From NCBI RefSeq assembly GCF_000725485.1, contig NZ_KL647035.1, positions 1 to 53,795 of the forward strand: 53,795 nucleotides of DNA, in the 5' to 3' direction. The DNA comes from Nonomuraea candida (lineage in GTDB: Bacteria > Actinomycetota > Actinomycetes > Streptosporangiales > Streptosporangiaceae). The translations under genes and the position numbers were made by a program. The notes below the pieces were generated by a model. The model saw only the letters and a program-made list of their open reading frames with translations. It had not been told where the DNA came from and ran no database searches. Positions 24,997 through 34,468 of this stretch are shown piece after piece (positions within the stretch are counted from its first letter, which is position 1; every line of letters starts with the position of its first letter).

Positions 24997-27900
24997 CTAG
25001 AGTTCGCGCACGCGGATGTTGCGGAAGTCGATCACGTCGTTGCCGCCGTGGTTCTGCAGCCCGACGAACCCGCTGATGAACTGGCGCAGGTCTGTCGGCG
25101 GGTCACCGGCGCGGGATGACGCCTTGCCCGGCGTGTTGTCGAACTCGCTGATCACCGTGCCGTTGCGAATGATCGTGTAGTGCTGGCCGACCACGCGGAC
25201 CTCGTAGTCGTTCCACTGGCCCTTCGGGGTCACCCCCGCCCGGTTCAGGCCGTTGGGCGAGAAGTTGTAGACGGAGCCCGTCTTCTGCGGCTCGCCGGTG
25301 TCGCCGTCGTAGATCTGGATCTCGTGGCCGCAGAAGATCGCGACCCACGCGGGTGACGTGCGCGCCGCGCCGACCGTGCCGCAGCTTCCGGCGGGACGCT
25401 GCTCCAGCGGGGTCCTCGGGTCCGGGAACCGGACGAAGACGCCGCTGTTGGCTCGATGAGGGTCGGGCGAGCTGTCACGGAACTGCAGCCGGACCGAGAA
25501 GTCCGCGTACGCCTTGTCGGAGTACCACAGCATGCCCAGACCGCCGGAGCTGCGGATCGTACCGTCCGGCCGGAGGGCGAAGTTGCCGGACGGGGCCTGG
25601 CTCCAGCCCAGCAGCGACGATGCCGTGCCGTCGAAGATGGGCTGGTAGCCCTTCACCTTCCCGACCTCCGACTCGGCGCCGGCGGTACGCAGCGCCTTCG
25701 CCTCCTGGGCGGTGATGACGCCGTCCTCGCGGAGCTGTCTCACGACGGTGTCGAGGTGCCGGACGAACTGGTTGTGGTTCTTCCAGTCGCGCTCGTCGTC
25801 GATCAGGTCGTTGATCGTGCAGCCGCCGCCGGCCGCCTTGTTGCGCACGCCGGTGAAGGCGTCGAGCAACTGCACCGTCGGCCGGGCGTCGGGCGCGGTG
25901 CAGCCGACCGTGACAGGGATCTTCCCGGTGGCCTGCTCGCCGTCGGCGTAGGTGACCTTCAGCGTCACCTCGTAGGTGCCGAAGCCGGCGTAGGTGTGCG
26001 TCGGGGCGGCCTGGTTCGACGGCGCGCTGCCGTCGCCGAAGTCCCACTCCCACGCCACGCCGCCGGCCTTGGCGCCGGAGAACGTCATCGTCCTGGGATC
26101 GGCGTTCTGCCGGGCGGGACGCGCCACGGCGGCGTCCGGGCTCGGCGTCGCCGGACCGCCCTTGTAGGTGACGCGGACCAGCTTCTGGTTCGCGTGCAGG
26201 CTGAAGAAGCCGTTGCCGTAGTCGAGCATGTAGAGCGCGCCGTCGGGGCCGAACTTCGCGTCCATCCACGAATACAGCTGGTTCGCGCCGGTGCCGCCCG
26301 GGATGATGCTCCGCAGGTCCTCGGCGAACGCCGGCCGGCCCGCGTCCCTGGCGGTCTGCGGGTCGACGGTCACGGCGATGCGGTTGTTGCCGTTGGACTG
26401 GTCACCGATGAGCCACTTGCCGTCCCAGTACTCCGGCCACGCGACCCCGCTGCCGGTGTCGGTCCGGGAGCGGTGGTAGGTCGGGCCCGACATGACCGCC
26501 TGGCCGCCGCCCTTGAGGTAGGGCATGGTGAGGGTCTCCTCGCCCTGCTTGTACGTCGGGAGGCCGCTGCCGTCCTGCCGCTTCGGGTAGACCGGGCCGC
26601 CGCCCTGTGGCGAGTACCAGATCATGTTGTCACGCGCCGGCGGGATGTCGACGAGGCCGGTGTTGCGCGGCGAGGTGTTCTTCAGGTTGTCGCAGTCGTA
26701 CCACCCGGCGGGCTGGGTGGCGTCGTTGTTGCTGCGGTCGCGGTAGGGCTGCCTGTCGCCCATGCAGTACGGCCAGCCCTGGTTGCCGGCGGAGGTGAGA
26801 ACCGTCACGGTCTCGTACTTCGCCGGTCCCCACGTCTCGCTCGGGCCGCCGGCGTCGGGACCGACCCAGCCGGCCGTGATCCAGTCGTTCTCCTTGTCCC
26901 ACTGCAGCCGCGCGATGTTGCGGACGCCCATCACCCAGATCTCCGCGCGGGTCTTGCCGCCGCCCTCTTCCTTGCCGGTGAACAGGTTGCCCTCGGGGAT
27001 TGTGTAGGTGCCGTCGGGCTCCGGGTGGATGCGGAGGATCTTGCCGTTGAGGTCGTTGGTGTTGCCGGAGGTACGGCGGGCGTCCTGGAACGAGGTGCCC
27101 TTGTAGTCCTGGGTCCAGTTGTTCCCGGAGTAACCGCCGGATCCGCCGGAGGAGTTGCTGTCACCGGTGCCGATGTAGAGGTTGCCGTCCTCGTCGAAGG
27201 TCATGCCTCCGCCCGCGTGACAGCAGCTGTGGATCTGGGTGTCCCACTGCAGGAGGTCCTTGCGGCTGCTCTGGTCGATCGTCTGGGTACGCGAGTCGTA
27301 GTCGAATCGGGAGACCGTCCGCTTGCCGATGCGCCTGTCCCGGTCGATCGACTCATGCGGCATCCAGTACACGTAGATCCAGCCGTTCTCCGCGAAGTCC
27401 GGATCGAGGGTGATGCCGACCAGGCCCTCCTCGTTCTTGACCAGTTCGTCGCCGCTGCCGCGGTTGCCCATGACGGGCAGCGTGGTCAGCAGCTTGACCT
27501 GTTTGGTCCTCGGGTCCCACTGGTGGATGGTGCCGCAGCCGAGGCCCACCTTCGGGTCGTTCCAGTCGGGGATCGGACCGGTGGGACAGGCCGCCTTGCC
27601 GATGTAGAACACCTTGCCGTTCGGCGCGATGGTCAGGCCGTGCGGCTCACCGATCTGGTCGAGCCGGCCCTGCGTGTTCGGCGAGGTCAGCCGTTCCACG
27701 GTGTAGTTGGCCGCGATGGTCGCCTGGCAGTCGCCCCGGACGATGCCGGTCGCCCACCGGATGGCGCCGGCGAGGTGCGTGCGGAACTGCTTGTCGCTGG
27801 TGTAGCTCGCCGCGGTGCCGCCCATGCCGGTGTAGAAGGACCGGCCGCCGTCGTAGTCACGGCACCAGGAGACCGGATGGAACGGGCCGTTGCCGTCCAT

Positions 27901-28986
27901 CTTCGGGTTGTAGGTCCACTCCTCGACCTGCGCGATCGTGTGGACCTTGCCCACCGGATTGGGGTTCCAGCTCAGCCACTTGTCGGTCCGTGACAGGGTG
28001 AGCGGAAGCCCTTCGTTCGCCGGATGCCGGCGGTCGAGGATGTCCACGACGGCCTTCTGCTCCTTCGGCGCGGGCGGAGGCGCGGAGTCGGGCCCGTAGA
28101 GCCGCAGATCGGCGAGCTGCGTCAGGGGCTCACCGCTGTTGGCGGTGACGTTGAGCCGGTAGTACTGGTAGGCCGTGGTGTTCTCGAACGTGTATTCCTT
28201 GGTCTGGAACCGCTGGGGGAAGGTCTCCCCGCTGCGCTTGTCGAGATCCGTCCAGGTCGTCCCGTTCTGCGAACCCTGGAGGGTCCAGTCCTTCGGGTCC
28301 CGGCCGGCGGAGTCGTTGGCCGACGTCAGCGCGTAGCGCGCCACCGCGACGGGCTTGCCGAGCTTGCCCTGCACCCACGCGGTCGGCGTCCGGGCCAGCC
28401 ATTTGGTGTCGTTGTCGCCGTCGAAGACCTTGTCCTTGGTCTCGTTCGGCGGGTTCTCCGCGCTCGCCGCGCTCTCCACCACCTTCTCCGCGATGGGGAG
28501 GGCGCCGACGGGACGGGTGCCGATCAGTTCGGTGAACCAGGCCGAGTCCAGCTGCGCGCGGGCGGCGTCCCGGATGCCGACGAACCCGCCGCCGCCTCTG
28601 ATGTACGCCTGAAAGGCGGCGAGCTGCGCCTCGTCCAGGCTCACGCCCTTGGCGGACAGGAACACCACGCCGCGAAACCGCGCCAGATTGTCGGCGGTGA
28701 ACACCGCCGGATCCTGGGCCTCCTCCACGGAGAACCCGTTCTTCTTGCTCAGTTCCCTGATCGCCGTCGCGGCCGCACGCACCGGGTCGTCCTGCTGCGC
28801 GGCCTGGCCGCTGAAGACCAGCACCTTGACGGCCGCCCTCTTGGCGGCGGGGGCGGGGGCCTGCGCCTGGGCCGGCACGGCGGACGGGGGCGCCAGTCCG
28901 AGCACGAGGACGGCACTCGACATCATGATCAGTACGCGTCGCCAGGTGGACGATCGGGACGGTAAGTGGCCTGTTCGGCCCATCAC
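24997..28986 (-). CDS. Giant secreted ThuA/discoidin - PQQ sugar dehydrogenase - PKD - DUF1080 protein
   Basis: This 1329-residue exported protein opens with a signal peptide (about 1-43, VLIMMSSAVLVLGLAPPSAV). A ThuA (trehalose-utilisation) fold runs from about 50 to 420. It is interrupted at about 168-305 by an F5/8 type C (discoidin) carbohydrate-binding domain, containing DNDTKWLARTPTAWVQGKLG and AYQYYRLNV. A glucose/sorbosone dehydrogenase-type PQQ propeller spans about 425-940 (GEPHGLTIAPNGKVFYIGKA, GLVGITLDPDFAENGWIYVY, HAGGGMTFDEDGNLYIGTGD). A PKD domain follows at about 940-1024 (WEWDFGDGS, HTYAGFGTYEVTLKV). A DUF1080/3-keto-disaccharide hydrolase domain closes the protein at about 1115-1328 (NSGVFVRFPDP, GFVGLQNHG). 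AAGGAG precedes the start. The set fits oxidation of a sugar and hydrolysis of the keto product outside the cell; the substrate is unknown. Confidence 0.92.
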   Translation of the reverse strand: MMGRTGHLPSRSSTWRRVLIMMSSAVLVLGLAPPSAVPAQAQAPAPAAKRAAVKVLVFSGQAAQQDDPVRAAATAIRELSKKNGFSVEEAQDPAVFTADNLARFRGVVFLSAKGVSLDEAQLAAFQAYIRGGGGFVGIRDAARAQLDSAWFTELIGTRPVGALPIAEKVVESAASAENPPNETKDKVFDGDNDTKWLARTPTAWVQGKLGKPVAVARYALTSANDSAGRDPKDWTLQGSQNGTTWTDLDKRSGETFPQRFQTKEYTFENTTAYQYYRLNVTANSGEPLTQLADLRLYGPDSAPPPAPKEQKAVVDILDRRHPANEGLPLTLSRTDKWLSWNPNPVGKVHTIAQVEEWTYNPKMDGNGPFHPVSWCRDYDGGRSFYTGMGGTAASYTSDKQFRTHLAGAIRWATGIVRGDCQATIAANYTVERLTSPNTQGRLDQIGEPHGLTIAPNGKVFYIGKAACPTGPIPDWNDPKVGLGCGTIHQWDPRTKQVKLLTTLPVMGNRGSGDELVKNEEGLVGITLDPDFAENGWIYVYWMPHESIDRDRRIGKRTVSRFDYDSRTQTIDQSSRKDLLQWDTQIHSCCHAGGGMTFDEDGNLYIGTGDSNSSGGSGGYSGNNWTQDYKGTSFQDARRTSGNTNDLNGKILRIHPEPDGTYTIPEGNLFTGKEEGGGKTRAEIWVMGVRNIARLQWDKENDWITAGWVGPDAGGPSETWGPAKYETVTVLTSAGNQGWPYCMGDRQPYRDRSNNDATQPAGWYDCDNLKNTSPRNTGLVDIPPARDNMIWYSPQGGGPVYPKRQDGSGLPTYKQGEETLTMPYLKGGGQAVMSGPTYHRSRTDTGSGVAWPEYWDGKWLIGDQSNGNNRIAVTVDPQTARDAGRPAFAEDLRSIIPGGTGANQLYSWMDAKFGPDGALYMLDYGNGFFSLHANQKLVRVTYKGGPATPSPDAAVARPARQNADPRTMTFSGAKAGGVAWEWDFGDGSAPSNQAAPTHTYAGFGTYEVTLKVTYADGEQATGKIPVTVGCTAPDARPTVQLLDAFTGVRNKAAGGGCTINDLIDDERDWKNHNQFVRHLDTVVRQLREDGVITAQEAKALRTAGAESEVGKVKGYQPIFDGTASSLLGWSQAPSGNFALRPDGTIRSSGGLGMLWYSDKAYADFSVRLQFRDSSPDPHRANSGVFVRFPDPRTPLEQRPAGSCGTVGAARTSPAWVAIFCGHEIQIYDGDTGEPQKTGSVYNFSPNGLNRAGVTPKGQWNDYEVRVVGQHYTIIRNGTVISEFDNTPGKASSRAGDPPTDLRQFISGFVGLQNHGGNDVIDFRNIRVREL

Positions 28987-29141
28987 TGCTCCTTGGGATT
29001 GAGGGGTGGTTCGGGACCACTCGCGGACGAGTCCGGGGATCGGCCCGGGTCCGGGGTGTCAACGTCTGCATGGGGCCGTGCGCGTACGGCACAGGGCGGC
29101 CGAATCCGGTCCCGAGGGGCGCCCGGGGCCGCGCACTGCCG

Positions 29142-30185
29142 TCAGTGGCCCGTGTGGTCAGCGCCCGTGCGGTCAGCGCCCGAGTGACCGCCGCCCGAGT
29201 GACCGCCGCCCGGGTGGTCGCCGCCCGGTCGGCCCGGCACGTTCCCGGCCGCGTCCGTCACCGTGAAGATGCCGGCCATGCCCATGTCGGAGTGGCTCTG
29301 GACGTGGCAGTGGTACATCCACGCCCCCGGGCCGACGCGCTCGCCCGCGATCAGCTGGAAGCCGAACGACTCGGCGGGCCCGGTGATCTTGGTGTCGATG
29401 ATCCGGCTGGGGTCCGCAAGGCTCTCCAGCAGGCCGGTGCGGTTGTCGGCCCAGCGGTGCCCGTGGATGTGGAAGGTGTGGTAGAACTCGCCGTGGGTGA
29501 TCACGATCCACTCCACCCGCTCGCCGACCTTGGCGGCGAACTCCGGCGCGTCGTGCGCGGGGCGATTGTTGATCATCATGTCGTTGAAGACGACGGTGAA
29601 CGTCTTGTCCGGCCTGACATCCTGCTTCCGCCGGACCACCAGCGGGCCGTACAGCCCCTGGCGGATGCCGCCCGTGCCGTGATCGCTCCCCACCACGTGG
29701 TCGTGGTAGTGCCAGTAGCCCGCGCTGCCAGGCTCGATGCCGGCCCCGCCCGCGCGCCTGCGCTGCGCGTGGGTGCGCCAGATGTAGGTGCGCCGGCCGC
29801 CGGGCTCGACCACGCTCTCGTTCAGCCTCGTACCGTCGCTGGCCACGTCGTAGTCCACCCCGTGGACGTGCAGGCTCGCCGTCACGTCCAGGTTGTTGAC
29901 CATTTCGATCTCGAGCGTGTCGCCCTCGACCATCTCGATGAGCGGCCCGGGAATCGTGGCCGTACCGGGCTCCAGCCCGTAGCCGAGCTGGCCGTTCTCC
30001 AGCCGCTCGGCGTACAGAGTGATGCGGCGGACCGCGCCCATGGTCGTGCCGGCCGTACCGGCCTGGGCCGACGTCGCGCTCTGATTCGCTGCGACCAATG
30101 GCGCCAACGCGGCAGCCGCCGCGGACGTGGTGAAGGCACGCCGGGAGAGCGGGCTTTTCGCCACGCCTCTGCCTACCTCGGTCAT
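29142..30185 (-). CDS. Small two-domain laccase (multicopper oxidase)
   Basis: This 347-residue protein is close to the Streptomyces small laccase type, which works as a trimer outside the cell and oxidises phenols using O2. A twin-arginine-like leader ([19 protein letters not shown]) is present. All copper motifs are seen: [34 protein letters not shown] and [31 protein letters not shown] and FNDMMINNR are family marks. The C-terminus is an unusual tail rich in Gly, His and Asp ([20 protein letters not shown]), which could bind extra copper. It lies upstream of the ThuA/dehydrogenase gene on the same strand with a 155-bp gap, so it probably has its own promoter. Confidence 0.94.
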   Translation of the reverse strand: MTEVGRGVAKSPLSRRAFTTSAAAAALAPLVAANQSATSAQAGTAGTTMGAVRRITLYAERLENGQLGYGLEPGTATIPGPLIEMVEGDTLEIEMVNNLDVTASLHVHGVDYDVASDGTRLNESVVEPGGRRTYIWRTHAQRRRAGGAGIEPGSAGYWHYHDHVVGSDHGTGGIRQGLYGPLVVRRKQDVRPDKTFTVVFNDMMINNRPAHDAPEFAAKVGERVEWIVITHGEFYHTFHIHGHRWADNRTGLLESLADPSRIIDTKITGPAESFGFQLIAGERVGPGAWMYHCHVQSHSDMGMAGIFTVTDAAGNVPGRPGGDHPGGGHSGGGHSGADRTGADHTGH

Positions 30186-30739
30186 GGTTCCCCAATCGAT
30201 GACGCTTGCGTGAGGGTGTCGTGCGGGCGCTCGGGACGCTGCCTTCGCGCGCGATGCGGGTCTGGGCCTGGACCGGCCGCGTCGTGATCGGTGGTGTCGT
30301 GGAGGAGGAGTTCGAACGACTTTCGATCGAAGTACGCGCCATTTTCAGCGAAATGTCAACAAGTAGCGTCGAAAAGAGTCAGATCTTCCGTCCATATCTG
30401 GTCAAAGGCTGATACGGCTGTTACGGTGACGACAAGATCCCGCTTCCCCGCGTCCCCCACGTCCGCGTCCCGCCCGATGACTCCCGCCGCCGCCCATGCC
30501 CGCACCGTGTCCCAGATCCATCCGACGATGCCGAGGGCCGGCGCTCCCTCACGGGAACCAGGTCCTCCGCCATCGCCCTGGCAGCCGTGCGCCTGCCGAT
30601 CGACGACACGTGGCCGGTTCAGCGGCTCGCAGAACGGGGCGGGATCTCGCCCGGACGCCGGGACTCATGGTTTCCTGTGACGCACGTCCTGAGCGGAGGC
30701 CAGGACGAAAACCCTGATCTGGGAGGATTCGGCAACCCG
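30186..30739. other. Long intergenic region without a clear gene
   Basis: This region contains the divergent promoters of the laccase and the TIM-barrel gene. AT-rich sequence with a 10-bp palindrome TTCGATCGAA is at 30322-30331. From about 30430 to 30730 a plus frame has Pro/Arg-rich coding-like sequence that joins the downstream gene without a start. It may be a relic. No family is recognisable. Confidence 0.4.
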
Positions 30740-31681
30740 ATGAGCAGGCAGGTAAAGGTGTCGTTGGGCACGTGGTCCACGTCGTTCGGGATGCGCCGGC
30801 CCGCCGGCCTGGAGCAGACGCTGAAGGTGGCCGCGGCGTTCGGCTTCGACGGCGTCGAGCTCGCGGGTTTCGCCGATCACGTCATGATCGAGCGCTACGC
30901 CGATCCCGCCGCCCGCCGCGGGCTGGCGACCATGCTGGACGACCTGGGCCTGGAGCCGGTGTTGCTCGCGCCCGCGCCGCACGGGCCGATCGCGGGCATT
31001 CCGCCATGGCCGCTGGCCGACGATGACGAAGTCGTCGCCTTGCACGAGAAGTGGTGGTCGGAGTTCTTCCGGCTCGCCGCCGATCTGGGCATCACCAGGA
31101 TGCGTGTCGATCCGGGGATGCGTGGCCCCCTCCCCTATGGCGTCGATCACCGCCGCGTGTGGGATGGCGTGGTGGGCATGTTCGGACAGCTCGCGGAGCA
31201 GGGAGCGGAGATCGGATGTTCCGTGCTGTGGGAGGTGGAGTCCGGGCAGCCGTTCAACAAGCCGAGCGAGATCGTGCGGCTGCTCGATGACATCGGCCAT
31301 CCCAATCTCGGGCTGCTGTACGACACCGGCCACTTCCATGCCGCCACCGTCACCGGGCACAACCAGGTGCAGCCGGAGGAGCTGCTGCCAGGCGGGCAGG
31401 TGGAGCTGGTGCGGCGGCTCCGGGACCGCATCGGGCATGTCCATCTGTGCGACACCGACGGCGACGTGGCCCGCAATCTCTTCTCGCGGAAGATCGGCTT
31501 CGGCAAGGGCATCGTCGACTTCGAGGAATTGCTGCCCGTGCTGGCCGACTGCTACCAGGGTGAATGGTGGTGCGTCGATGTCATTCCCTTCACCTCGGAG
31601 GTGTGGGGCGACTTGTGGGACGGGCTCGCCTTCGTCCGTGACGTCGTGGCCCGTCATGTGCGCGGCGCGCGACGCCCGTGA
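30740..31681 (+). CDS. Sugar phosphate isomerase/epimerase-type TIM barrel
   Basis: This 313-residue protein belongs to the AP endonuclease 2/xylose-isomerase-like TIM barrel family. It opens with KVSLGTWSTSFGM and has FGFDGVELAGFADHV (strand 2), VLWEVESGQPFNKPSE with the metal Glu, GLLYDTGHFHAATV with metal Asp and His, and RIGHVHLCDTDG with a second His. A C-terminal Glu region is GEWWCVDVIP. Members isomerise or epimerise sugars, and some cleave 3-keto-glycosides by beta-elimination. No signal peptide is present, so it is cytoplasmic. ATG 30740 has GGGAGG 13 bases upstream, which is long. The neighbouring DUF1080 and sugar-dehydrogenase genes make a keto-sugar role plausible, but this is inference. 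Confidence 0.82.
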   Translation: MSRQVKVSLGTWSTSFGMRRPAGLEQTLKVAAAFGFDGVELAGFADHVMIERYADPAARRGLATMLDDLGLEPVLLAPAPHGPIAGIPPWPLADDDEVVALHEKWWSEFFRLAADLGITRMRVDPGMRGPLPYGVDHRRVWDGVVGMFGQLAEQGAEIGCSVLWEVESGQPFNKPSEIVRLLDDIGHPNLGLLYDTGHFHAATVTGHNQVQPEELLPGGQVELVRRLRDRIGHVHLCDTDGDVARNLFSRKIGFGKGIVDFEELLPVLADCYQGEWWCVDVIPFTSEVWGDLWDGLAFVRDVVARHVRGARRP

Positions 31682-32164
31682 GGCCTCGCCTCCGCGTGGG
31701 CCGGTGTCCGGCCGCAGGATCGTGACGCCGAGCGGCGAGGCGGAGACCGGCCCCGGCGAGCCGCGTACGGCGTCGCGGGGCGTCGGATCGGTCAGGAATC
31801 GAGAAGCCCTGACCTGTGCCGGTGCGGATAGCGTGAGGTCATCCCCTCCCGGCGGCTGACTAGGAGCAACACGTCATGAGCGGCACATCGAAGGTGGGCA
31901 GCGAGAAGACGCGACCCGATCGCCCGGCGGAGGGGGTTCTCCGGGCAGGAGAGCGCCGCGATGAGGGCGCGCGCCATCGAGCTGAGGGCGGCGGCACGGG
32001 GCGGCCGAGGCGCGAAGAGGGCGGCCGCTGATGAGGCGACGGTGCCGCCGGCGATCGCCGCGACGCAGAGCCGGACCGTGCGCCGAGGCGGGACGCTCAC
32101 CGGCCGCCACTCGGGCTCGATCGACGGCCCGTGGCCGTCCGCCGTCCGCGAACGGAGAACCTCT
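31682..32164. other. Intergenic region with one weak small reading frame
   Basis: No convincing gene is seen. A 51-codon frame begins at ATG 31876 after TAGGAG, encodes MSGTSKVGSEKTRPDRP and ends in a basic low-complexity tail. It could be the start of a decayed regulator gene that once faced the NmrA-like gene. The rest shows only shadow-type frames. Confidence 0.3.
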
Positions 32165-33025
32165 ATGACCATCCTGGTGACCGGCGCGACCGGCACGATC
32201 GGACGCATCGTGGTCGACCGCCTGCTGCGCGCCGGACATCACGTACGCGCCCTGACGAGGAACCCGGCCACCGCCGCTCTGCCCGGCGGCGTGCAACTGG
32301 TGGCCGGCGACATCAGTGGCGCGCCCGCCGCGCTCGACGGCGTGGACCGCGCCTTCTACCTGGCCGGCCTGCTCGACCCCGACCCCGGCCGCGCCGCCGA
32401 GCAGGCCGGCGCCTTCGCCGGACAGGCCGTCGAATCGGGGCTCACCCGCATCGTCACCCTCACCAGTGTGGCCGTCACCGTCCGGCGGCCGGGCAGCTAC
32501 GAGATGCTGCACCAGGTCGAACAGGCCGTCGAAGCCTCCGGCCTGCAATGGACCCACGTCCGGCCGGGCGAGTTCGCCATCAACAAGCTGGACATGTGGG
32601 GTGAGTCCATCCGCACCGAAGGCGTGGTGCGCAGCGCCTTCCCCGACGCGATCGGCGTACCCATCCATGAAGCCGACATCGCCGAGGTCGCCGCCGCCGC
32701 CCTCGTCCAGGACGGGCACGCCGGAAAGGCCTACTCGCTGAGCGGCCCGCAGGCGCTCAGCCACCGCGAGCAGGCCGCCGCCATCGGCGAGGGACTGGGC
32801 AGAAACCTGCGTTTCGAAGCGCTCACCTACGGACAGGCACGCTCCGCCTACATCACCGCCGGGATGCCCTACGACATCGCCGAATACCTGCTCGGCTACC
32901 AGGCCGAGTACGCCGAGGAGCCGCCCCCGGTCCTGCCCGACGTCGAACGCGTCCTCGGCAAGCCCGGCCGCACCCTCGCCCAGTGGGCCGCCGACCACCG
33001 CGCCGACCTCACCCAGGACTCCTAG
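32165..33025 (+). CDS. NmrA-like NAD(P)-binding reductase (atypical SDR)
   Basis: This 286-residue protein has an N-terminal Rossmann loop, ILVTGATGTIGRIVVDRLLR, then HHVRALTRNP and GDISGAPAALDGVDRAFYLA. It corresponds to the SDR_a/NmrA group, which lacks the classical YxxxK catalytic pair and includes quinone reductases and redox sensors. HVRPGEFAINKLDMWGE and the VPIHEADIAEVAAAAL region are conserved in this group. ATG 32165 has GGAG eight bases upstream; a longer in-frame extension upstream lacks start signals. It is a monocistronic gene with unknown substrate. Confidence 0.86.
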   Translation: MTILVTGATGTIGRIVVDRLLRAGHHVRALTRNPATAALPGGVQLVAGDISGAPAALDGVDRAFYLAGLLDPDPGRAAEQAGAFAGQAVESGLTRIVTLTSVAVTVRRPGSYEMLHQVEQAVEASGLQWTHVRPGEFAINKLDMWGESIRTEGVVRSAFPDAIGVPIHEADIAEVAAAALVQDGHAGKAYSLSGPQALSHREQAAAIGEGLGRNLRFEALTYGQARSAYITAGMPYDIAEYLLGYQAEYAEEPPPVLPDVERVLGKPGRTLAQWAADHRADLTQDS

Positions 33026-33211
33026 CGGCCGGACCGGAACGCCTTGCGTGATCGCTTCCGGTGGTCCCGGCCACGGCACCCGCCACTCTCCACCGCCGCG
33101 CGAACCGGTCACGCCGGCGATCTGGAAGCAGGCCGGCGCTCCTCATCGACGCCCAGAGCGTAACCATGGGCGAAACCTGGGCGCGACCTGGGCAGTGAGC
33201 AGTCACAGCCG

Positions 33212-34468
33212 TCAGTCGCAACCGCAGCCGTCGCAACCGCAATCGCCGTCCTCGCCCGAGCAGCAGTGACGACAGCCACCGCAGTTGCCGCAGCACTCGT
33301 AACCGGAGCAGTCGAAGCGCTGGCAGCAGGAGCCCTCGTGATCCTCGTCCCAGGCCGGCCGGTACAGGCCGCAGGTGCAGCAGGTCAACGCGGCGCACGC
33401 CAGCGACAGCAGCCCGCCGGGATCCCGCTTCGGCGGCCGGCGTCCCGGCGGTGCGCCGGGATCGCCCGGCGGGTGGCCTGGTGAATGACCCGGCGAGTGG
33501 CCGGGGGCCTGGCCCGGCGAGTGGCCGGGGGCCTGGCCCGGCGAGTGGCCGGGGGCATGGCCGGGGCCGTGCGTTCCTGCGGCGGCTTGAGATCCGGCGG
33601 TGGCGAAGGCTCGGGAGATGGCGTTGCCGGTTTCCCGTACCAGCAGGGCGCGGGTCAGGGCGGGGCGAGGCAGGTCGAGCGCGTTCACGGCGGCGCGCAG
33701 GTCGGCGTGCGCGGCGTCGCAGTGGCGGCGCGCCTCGTCCAGGCCGGTGCCGGTGGCGGCCAGCGGGTTGTACGCCCCGGAGGCCCGGTCGTCGGCCAGG
33801 TCCTCCACCGCGTCGATCAGGTGGGCCAGCCTCCCGAACGCGCGACCGGCCGCCTCCAGGGCCTCGCGGTTGTGCGGCTTGCCCGCGAGCACCCCCGTGT
33901 GCGCGAACGCCGCCGCCACGGCGTCCTCGGTGGGGCCCGTCAACTCTCGTAATCCGGGCGCGGCGGCGCTGCCCGGGGGCCGCTGGGCGGGGATGCGTTC
34001 CAGGAGGGCCTGGCGGGCGGCCGCCGCCGTCAGCGGGGTGGGGTCGAAGCCCAGCGTGCCGGCCGTGGCCGTACCGGCGGAGGACCAGCGGCCCGCCAGG
34101 CGGGTGGCGCCGGCGGCCAGGGGGCGGCGGGCGTACATGCCGTCGCCGTCCGCCACGTGGTCGTTCACCTTGCCGGCCGCCAGGAGCAGCGACACCGAGG
34201 CCGCCAGCCGTACCCCCTCGGACTCCACCACGTCGGCGCCCTTGAAGCCGCGCAGCGCGCACGCGCCCGCCTTGCGGCGCGGTGTGGGCGCGGGCGTCTG
34301 GGCCTCGGTCAGGACGGACACGAGCAGGCCGTCGTAGTTGGTCACCAGACGGGACAGGTGCCCGTGTTCGTCGCGGAGGGCCAGGCAGAGTCCGCACAAG
34401 TGGCCCATCCAGTCCGCGTAGAGCCCCTTGCACAGACCATGCCGGCACGGGCGGACAATGCCGAACAT
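33212..34468 (-). CDS. DUF5685-family protein with His/Pro repeats and a Cys-rich tail
   Basis: This protein has about 418 residues. The N-terminal MFGIVRPCRHGLCKGLYADW, followed by HLCGLCLALRDEHGHLSRLV, is the signature of DUF5685, whose function is unknown. The helical core has LIDAVEDLADDRASGAYNPL, an acidic pattern reminiscent of isoprenoid-synthase-like helices. After about residue 305 comes a tandem GHxPGQAPGHSPG repeat region. The tail from about 355 holds 17 Cys in about 65 residues, ending CCSGEDGDCGCDGCGCD, with no signal peptide. GAGGGG lies before ATG 34468 and this start preserves the canonical MFG opening. The tail may bind metal (Zn, Cu or Fe-S), which is inference. Confidence 0.83.
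   Translation of the reverse strand: MFGIVRPCRHGLCKGLYADWMGHLCGLCLALRDEHGHLSRLVTNYDGLLVSVLTEAQTPAPTPRRKAGACALRGFKGADVVESEGVRLAASVSLLLAAGKVNDHVADGDGMYARRPLAAGATRLAGRWSSAGTATAGTLGFDPTPLTAAAARQALLERIPAQRPPGSAAAPGLRELTGPTEDAVAAAFAHTGVLAGKPHNREALEAAGRAFGRLAHLIDAVEDLADDRASGAYNPLAATGTGLDEARRHCDAAHADLRAAVNALDLPRPALTRALLVRETGNAISRAFATAGSQAAAGTHGPGHAPGHSPGQAPGHSPGQAPGHSPGHSPGHPPGDPGAPPGRRPPKRDPGGLLSLACAALTCCTCGLYRPAWDEDHEGSCCQRFDCSGYECCGNCGGCRHCCSGEDGDCGCDGCGCD
33491..33562 (-). repeat. Three 24-bp tandem repeats in the DUF5685 gene
   Basis: Units at 33491-33514, 33515-33538 and 33539-33562 are identical except for one base in the third. Each encodes the octapeptide GQAPGHSP, or GHAPGHSP in the variant unit. 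The repeat joins the helical core to the Cys-rich tail and could change length by slippage in frame. Confidence 0.9.

Noticed and set aside
25456..27993. An 845-codon plus-strand frame opposite the sugar dehydrogenase gene
   Set aside because: It lies antisense to an obvious multi-domain protein, is extremely Val/Arg/Gly-rich and matches no fold.
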